Of a DNA stretch of 5,846 bases, positions 1 through 3,125 are shown one piece after another. The number at the start of each line of letters is the position of its first letter. Position 1 is the stretch's first letter. The notes under the pieces were generated by a model. That model did not search any database. It was not told the origin of the DNA and worked only from the letters and a program-made list of their open reading frames with translations. Where the stretch lies: assembly GCA_002432555.1 (NCBI GenBank), contig DJFO01000268.1, positions 4,309-10,154 on the forward strand. Reading direction: 5' to 3'. The position numbers and the translations under genes are program-made. Source of the stretch: Marinagarivorans sp. UBA5870. Lineage in GTDB: Bacteria; Pseudomonadota; Gammaproteobacteria; Pseudomonadales; Cellvibrionaceae.

Positions 1-258
1 AGCCAGCAACTGCGTGCGGACCTGAAAGAGCTCGAGCGTCTCTTGATCGAGTTGAAAGGTCAGAACAAATTGCTCGACAGCGATCCGACCTTGCAGAGCA
101 CCATAGAAGTGCGTAAGCCCTACATAGATCCGCTCAACTTCCTGCAGGCAGAGTTGATCAAGCGGGAGCGCAAGGCCGGCAGCATCAGCTCCGACCTCGA
201 GCGCGCGCTCAAGGTAACTATGGCCGGCATCGCCGCCGGTATGCGGAATACCGGTTAA
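1..258 (+). CDS. ppc: Phosphoenolpyruvate carboxylase, C-terminal end (partial)
   Basis: This is the last 85 codons of a gene that begins before the window. The enzyme adds bicarbonate to phosphoenolpyruvate to give oxaloacetate, refilling the TCA cycle in the cytoplasm. The reading frame is open from base 1 and ends at TAA 256-258. Recognition rests on the very conserved C-terminus of the family: a helical stretch, then RKPYIDPLNFLQAELIKRER, then LERALKVTMAGIAAGMRNTG ending exactly at the stop. From memory, the Escherichia coli enzyme ends in the same way, with the PYxDPLNxLQAELL block and a terminal GIAAGMRNTG. The terminal Asn-Thr-Gly is typical, so the 3' end is intact and not truncated. 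Catalytic residues lie upstream and cannot be checked. A strong hairpin follows 27 bases after the stop, so transcription probably ends here and the next gene has its own promoter. The family call is very secure. Confidence 0.96.
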   Translation, partial: SQQLRADLKELERLLIELKGQNKLLDSDPTLQSTIEVRKPYIDPLNFLQAELIKRERKAGSISSDLERALKVTMAGIAAGMRNTG

Positions 259-285
259 ATACTTCCTTTGTTACATATCATTTGC

Positions 286-317
286 GGGCGGTAGTCGCTC
301 TACCGCCCTCCCTTTTG
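286..317 (+). terminator. Rho-independent terminator of ppc
   Basis: GGGCGGTAG at 286-294 pairs perfectly with CTACCGCCC at 300-308, giving a 9-bp GC-rich stem with a five-base loop (TCGCT). A short pyrimidine and T-rich run (TCCCTTTTG) follows. It begins 27 bases after the ppc stop codon, the expected place. The T tract is short, so termination may be incomplete, but the stem is strong. Confidence 0.85.
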
Positions 318-360
318 TGCCTAAGTAGCCAAAACAAGACGCGGGTAACGCTGCGAGCAC

Positions 361-388
361 TTCAAATCCTCTAAGATTGAGTTATGAT
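361..388 (+). promoter_or_regulatory. Weak candidate sigma70 promoter
   Basis: TTCAAA at 361-366 (4 of 6 to TTGACA) and TATGAT at 383-388 (5 of 6 to TATAAT) are separated by 16 bases. It is the best-spaced pair noticed between the ppc terminator and the bactofilin gene. It would leave a leader of about 365 nt before position 760, so it could also serve an unrecognised small RNA, or be chance. Confidence 0.25.
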
Positions 389-468
389 TCGGTTCGACTG
401 CAGCCTAGGACTTAAAGACTATGGGTCTAGGTTCACGTAATGAGTCGCGCTCTGCTTCTGGCTTGCAG

Positions 469-535
469 CTTGCTTGGTCCTGCAACTTGCTGAGACCTGC
501 AACTGCCTAGGTCGGCTACTCGCTTAGGCCTGCGC
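469..535. repeat. Four imperfect tandem units of about 17 nt
   Basis: The units are CTTGCTTGGTCCTGCAA (469-485), CTTGCTGAGACCTGCAA (486-502), CTGCCTAGGTCGGCTA (503-518) and CTCGCTTAGGCCTGCGC (519-535). The first two agree at 13 of 17 positions; the others are more diverged but keep the shape CTxGCTxxGxCCTGC. They are directly adjacent with no spacers, so this is not a CRISPR array. Function is unknown. It could be a decayed tandem duplication, a cluster of protein-binding sites, or part of a structured RNA. Confidence 0.55.
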
Positions 536-553
536 CACTCACTCGCTTCCGCC

Positions 554-584
554 AGCGAAGAGGAGCGTTAACCCAATCTTCGCT
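554..584. repeat. Inverted repeat, 8-bp arms
   Basis: AGCGAAGA (554-561) and TCTTCGCT (577-584) are perfect reverse complements around a 15-base loop that contains the palindrome GTTAAC. There is no T tract after it, so it is not an obvious terminator. It follows the 17-nt tandem units by 18 bases and may belong to the same structured stretch. Confidence 0.45.
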
Positions 585-621
585 GAGCGCCTGATTGCCA
601 TCTGTTTCTGGGACAATTCCA

Positions 622-737
622 GATTTTCCGCAGCCGGTGGCAATTGCAGTGGCTGGCGAGAAAGCTCCGCGGCTTCAGGCGGGCGAAAAAGATTTCATGA
701 CTCGCGATTTTCCGTAGCGTGCCCCTGGCAATTTACA
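622..737. repeat. Imperfect direct repeat upstream of the bactofilin gene
   Basis: GATTTTCCGCAGC followed by TGGCAATT at 622-645 recurs as GATTTTCCGTAGC followed by TGGCAATT at 706-733. The second copy carries four extra bases between the two blocks, and both copies end in a CAG. The second copy ends about 22 bases before the 760 start codon, within reach of the transcription start region. It could be a paired regulator site or an old duplication. Confidence 0.45.
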
Positions 738-759
738 GAACACTCACAGGTATCGAACG

Positions 760-1443
760 ATGGACGGCATTCTTTCCGGCTGGCGTTTTTCCGGTAAAAA
801 ATCACCGGAGGATTCAAAGAAAGACCCAAATCCTCAGCAGGTGCCAAAAGCACAGAGGACAGAATCACCGCAATCTCAGGAAGAGCTCAGAAGCAACCGC
901 ACAGATCAAACAACCCCCGACAGGAGCCACCCGATGCGCTTAAGCAAAAACACTCCCGGCAAGCCAGATGAAGAATTCGAAATTCCCTCAGAACCCGTCA
1001 TAGCACCTAACTTCAATAATTCCCCGACCCCCATCAGCGCAAGACCCGCCGCAAGCGCTGCGCCAGCGGGAATTCCAGCCGCTGTCATAGGACCTAAAAT
1101 TACCTTTAAGGGCGAACTCACCGGCGAAGAGGACTTGCTGATTCAAGGGCGCGTCGAGGGCACCATCGATTTAAAAGGCAACCATCTGACTATTGGCCGA
1201 CAAGGTACTGTCAAAGCCAATCTTATGGCCAAAACAATCACGATCGAAGGTACGGTCGAGGGTGACTTAATCGGTCAGGAGCGCATCGAAATCAAATCCT
1301 CTAGCAATGTAAAAGGTAATTTGATCGCCGCGCGCGTTACTCTGGAAGACGGGGCCAAGTTCCGCGGTTCCATTGATATGGATTCTCAGTCCTCATCGGG
1401 TGCCACCAAATACTCCTACGGCTCCAGCGATAAGTCAGAATGA
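760..1443 (+). CDS. Bactofilin (polymer-forming cytoskeletal protein)
   Basis: Bactofilins polymerise without nucleotide into filaments, often membrane-associated, that position cell-wall or polarity factors. Counting from 760 (227 residues), positions 1-111 are a low-complexity Ser/Pro/Lys/Gln-rich tail. Residues 112-207 form the bactofilin core, starting KITFKGELTGEEDLLIQGRV, with the short repeating G-x-[ILV]-x turns of a right-handed beta-helix (VEGTIDLKG, VKANLMAKTITIEG, VEGDLIGQERIEI, VKGNLIAARVTLEDGAKFRGSI). A Ser-rich tail (208-227) ends the protein. No transmembrane segment is seen. The start is uncertain: the ATG at 760 has only a weak AGG upstream, while an in-frame ATG at 934 (Met59) has AGGAG seven bases before it and would give 169 residues. 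The frame stays open through 760-933 and the N-terminus MDGILSGWRFSGKK looks plausible, so the longer form is listed. The following gene begins 39 bases downstream, suggesting co-transcription. The family is secure; its cellular partner is unknown. Confidence 0.92.
   Translation: MDGILSGWRFSGKKSPEDSKKDPNPQQVPKAQRTESPQSQEELRSNRTDQTTPDRSHPMRLSKNTPGKPDEEFEIPSEPVIAPNFNNSPTPISARPAASAAPAGIPAAVIGPKITFKGELTGEEDLLIQGRVEGTIDLKGNHLTIGRQGTVKANLMAKTITIEGTVEGDLIGQERIEIKSSSNVKGNLIAARVTLEDGAKFRGSIDMDSQSSSGATKYSYGSSDKSE
922..936 (+). promoter_or_regulatory. Strong internal ribosome binding site, alternative bactofilin start
   Basis: AGGAG at 922-926 sits seven bases before an in-frame ATG at 934-936. This is a better initiation signal than the one before 760. 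It either marks the true start of the bactofilin or gives a second, shorter product lacking the first 58 residues; both would keep the whole beta-helix core. Confidence 0.5.
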
Positions 1444-1448
1444 TCCTA

Positions 1449-1470
1449 GGGCGGCGCCCCAGCGCTGCCC
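1449..1470 (+). promoter_or_regulatory. GC-rich hairpin in the bactofilin/methyltransferase-like gap
   Basis: GGGCGGCGC (1449-1457) pairs with GCGCTGCCC (1462-1470) over nine pairs, one of them G-U, closing a four-base loop CCCA. It starts five bases after the bactofilin stop and ends 12 bases before the ATG at 1483. No T run follows, so it is probably not a terminator. It covers the place where a ribosome binding site would be expected, so it may tune translation of the second gene or protect the upstream message. Confidence 0.55.
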
Positions 1471-1482
1471 GCATGTCTCGCC

Positions 1483-2745
1483 ATGTTCGAAACCGCAGTT
1501 GATACAGCACAACAGCACAGATCCCCTGGCCTAACGGCGATTTACAACGAGATTAAAGTTTCGCGTTTTAACCGCGTCCTCGATTTAGGCGCTTCCTCAG
1601 CCAAAAGCTTCAATTTTTTTCGTGAATTGAGCTGCAAGATCCGCTTCGCAAATCTCGTTGAATGCGTCGTCGATGAGCGGTCGAATCCACGCGTCGGCGA
1701 CGATCTGGTCCGGGGGCTCGCGGCCTATCTCGACGAATTTCCGGGGGAGGAGCAATTTGATGTTATTTTGGCCTGGGATTTATTTAATTATCTGGATCTA
1801 CCGGCCATCGAATGGCTGATTCATCGACTCACCCCCTTCTGCCGGCCAGGCGCCTTGCTGCATGCAGTCAAATACGTCAGCGCAAAGGTACCCCTGAGCC
1901 CGCGCGGCTTTCAGATCCTCGATCAACATAAAGTCAGTATTTTGCAAAGCGGCGAGCTCGGCCAACGACACCATCCCAACCATGAGACAACCCGACTGCT
2001 GCGCTCCATGCCGAGTTTTTATATTGAAAATTCTTATCTGAATTTTGCCGGCATGGTGCCCGGCTTGGTGGAGCAGGTACTGCGATTTCAGCCAGGCAAG
2101 GCGGCGGGCCAACGCCGCCTGAACAGCGATGAGCTGGCCCAGGAAGTTGGCAGCGAACAGGCACAGAGGCCGCTCAACCGTCTAGATCATGAGTCTTCCG
2201 CCCTGCCGGTCCTGCTCGGTCCAAAGGATCAACAGCCGAACCTACTGGACCTCGGTCTGAAAAATAACAACAACCGCGACTACCTGTACGGTCTGACTCG
2301 ATGCTTGTATGCGGAGAACATCTACGAGGAGTTGCAGCTTCAAGGTAAAAGCCAGGGCGAGGTGAGGTTTAAGCCTCATATGCTCAATTTTCCCGCGGAT
2401 CTACGTTTCGACGTTATTTTGACCTGGGACATCCTCAACTTCCTTCCGATCTCGCTGATCGAGGATTTGTTCCAGAGGCTGGAGCCGCATACGCATTCTC
2501 AGACGCAGGTGCATGCGATCGTATATTCAGGCCGCGAAACGCCCGCGCAACCGCAACAGTTTTACCTGCAGACTGCTTCCGGCCTGACGATTGAACCCAG
2601 CGAAAAGCATGCCGGCAGCCCGCCTCTTACGTCGACCCGGCTCCTCAAAGCCATGAAGCGCTTCGTTATTCGAGACACCTTCATATTTCGTCCCGGAATG
2701 CAAAGAGGTATCTATGAGTACCTTTTTCACCGATCAGAAAAATGA
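1483..2745 (+). CDS. Tandem class I SAM methyltransferase-like protein (two Rossmann-type halves)
   Basis: A 420-residue soluble protein with no signal peptide or membrane segment. Residues 31-202 resemble a class I SAM-dependent methyltransferase: motif I RVLDLGASSAKS (31-42), an acidic beta2 end around D64-E65, and motif IV FDVILAWDLFNYL (92-104). Residues 253-417 repeat the plan: NLLDLGLKNNNN (253-264), FDVILTWDILNFL (309-321) and a C-terminal block TRLLKAMKRFVI (385-396) matching TRLLRSMPSFYI (170-181), each followed by a GM dipeptide. This shows an internal duplication. The second half lacks the Gly-x-Gly loop, so it probably cannot bind SAM; the first half is also weak there (GASSA). 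The polar linker at 203-252 has no recognisable motif. No clear Shine-Dalgarno precedes the ATG; a GC hairpin lies there instead. Position after the bactofilin suggests an operon, and a role modifying or binding the polymer or an envelope protein is speculation. Substrate is unknown, and it may be a non-catalytic binding protein. Confidence 0.8.
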   Translation: MFETAVDTAQQHRSPGLTAIYNEIKVSRFNRVLDLGASSAKSFNFFRELSCKIRFANLVECVVDERSNPRVGDDLVRGLAAYLDEFPGEEQFDVILAWDLFNYLDLPAIEWLIHRLTPFCRPGALLHAVKYVSAKVPLSPRGFQILDQHKVSILQSGELGQRHHPNHETTRLLRSMPSFYIENSYLNFAGMVPGLVEQVLRFQPGKAAGQRRLNSDELAQEVGSEQAQRPLNRLDHESSALPVLLGPKDQQPNLLDLGLKNNNNRDYLYGLTRCLYAENIYEELQLQGKSQGEVRFKPHMLNFPADLRFDVILTWDILNFLPISLIEDLFQRLEPHTHSQTQVHAIVYSGRETPAQPQQFYLQTASGLTIEPSEKHAGSPPLTSTRLLKAMKRFVIRDTFIFRPGMQRGIYEYLFHRSEK

Positions 2746-2831
2746 TTTAAATGCAACTAGAAGTTTTTGTACGACAATCCTGTTGAAAAATTTGACATTC
2801 GCGGAAGTTGTGATCTCATCGTCATACAATA

Positions 2832-2859
2832 TTGAAATGTTCAGGTGGTTTTTTATAAT
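2832..2859 (+). promoter_or_regulatory. Sigma70-type promoter of the GH16-CBM6 gene
   Basis: TTGAAA at 2832-2837 (5 of 6 to consensus) and a perfect TATAAT at 2854-2859 are separated by 16 bases. Transcription would start near 2866, giving a 5' leader of about 260 nt before the ATG at 3126. It is the best promoter match noticed in the window and points into the secreted glucanase gene. Confidence 0.6.
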
Positions 2860-2868
2860 CGAAAACCA
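2846..2868. promoter_or_regulatory. Inverted repeat enclosing the -10 box, possible operator
   Basis: TGGTTTT (2846-2852) and AAAACCA (2862-2868) are perfect 7-base inverted arms separated by nine bases that contain the TATAAT box. A dimeric repressor bound here would block polymerase, which fits a substrate-inducible polysaccharidase gene. The regulator is not in the window and the site matches no operator I can name with confidence. Confidence 0.4.
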
Positions 2869-3017
2869 TAGAAGCTCTCTTTAAAGGAAGGAAAAAATAC
2901 TTAATAGCACTCAGCTCCCCTCAAAAGATTACCCTGGCATCGTTTATGCAAAGCATCGCTGGATGCACAAAAAATTCCCACTGTCGTTTCGAATCTGTCA
3001 GCCCTTCAAATCTCTGC

Positions 3018-3041
3018 CACATATTATCCAGATGATATGTG
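3018..3041 (+). promoter_or_regulatory. Hairpin in the 5' leader of the GH16 gene
   Basis: CACATAT (3018-3024) pairs perfectly with ATATGTG (3035-3041). Three further pairs inside (one G-U) leave a CCAG loop, about ten pairs in all. No T tract follows. It could be an RNA structure affecting stability or translation, or a palindromic DNA site; neither can be told from sequence alone. Confidence 0.4.
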
Positions 3042-3110
3042 CCAACCATGGATGAAGGCGTGCAGAACGACATGCAGCTCATCAGGTTTACATAAGTTTC
3101 TTCATTTAAC

Positions 3111-3114
3111 AGGA
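3111..3114 (+). promoter_or_regulatory. Ribosome binding site of the GH16 gene
   Basis: AGGA lies 11 bases before the ATG at 3126, slightly longer than the ideal spacing. It supports this start, as does the signal peptide that follows immediately. Confidence 0.6.
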
Positions 3115-3125
3115 CCGTTACTTTT

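Larger units (their letters stand above)
318..759. other. Gene-free region between ppc terminator and bactofilin gene
   Basis: About 440 bases without a convincing gene on either strand. It holds a cluster of four imperfect 17-nt tandem units (469-535), an inverted repeat AGCGAAGA/TCTTCGCT (554-561 with 577-584, loop of 15), and an imperfect direct repeat (622-649 and 706-737). A weak sigma70-like pair lies at 361-388. No tRNA, rRNA or known riboswitch fold was recognised. The promoter of the bactofilin gene must lie here or further upstream but cannot be fixed by eye. Confidence 0.6.
2746..3125. other. AT-rich intergenic region and leader of the GH16 gene
   Basis: A 380-base stretch without a convincing gene. 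It contains a good sigma70-like promoter (2832-2859), an inverted repeat around its -10 box (2846-2868), a small stem GCATC/GATGC (2953-2966), a 24-base hairpin (3018-3041), an ORF of 15 codons without a ribosome site (3048-3095), and the ribosome binding site of the GH16 gene. An AAGGAAGG run at 2884-2891 is not followed by a start codon. The region is clearly more AT-rich than the flanking genes. Confidence 0.7.

Noticed and set aside
469..535. CRISPR array
   Set aside because: The units are adjacent and degenerate, with no unique spacers and no cas genes nearby.
719..943. Overlapping + strand frame of 74 codons upstream of and within the bactofilin gene
   Set aside because: It overlaps the bactofilin in another frame, starts in upstream sequence without a good ribosome site, and shows no known motif.
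906..1121. Minus-strand frame with an Ala/Gly/Leu-rich, membrane-like translation
   Set aside because: The hydrophobic look comes from the reverse complement of the Ala/Pro-rich stretch of the bactofilin gene. No ribosome site and no independent support.
2755..2768. AACT-AGA-AGTT followed by TTT after the methyltransferase-like gene, as a terminator
   Set aside because: The stem is only four AT-rich pairs, too weak to call. The end of this transcript is therefore unresolved.
2792..2830. TTGACA at 2792 with TACAAT at 2825 as a promoter
   Set aside because: The boxes are good alone but 27 bases apart, far beyond the usual 15-19. The pair at 2832-2859 is better.
2884..2900. AAGGAAGG as a ribosome site for a small leader gene
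   Set aside because: No ATG, GTG or TTG start lies at a workable distance; only an ATA follows and its frame closes quickly.
3048..3095. 15-codon leader peptide gene before the GH16 gene
   Set aside because: No Shine-Dalgarno precedes the ATG and the peptide has no attenuator-like codon run, so it is mentioned only as part of the leader and not called as a gene.
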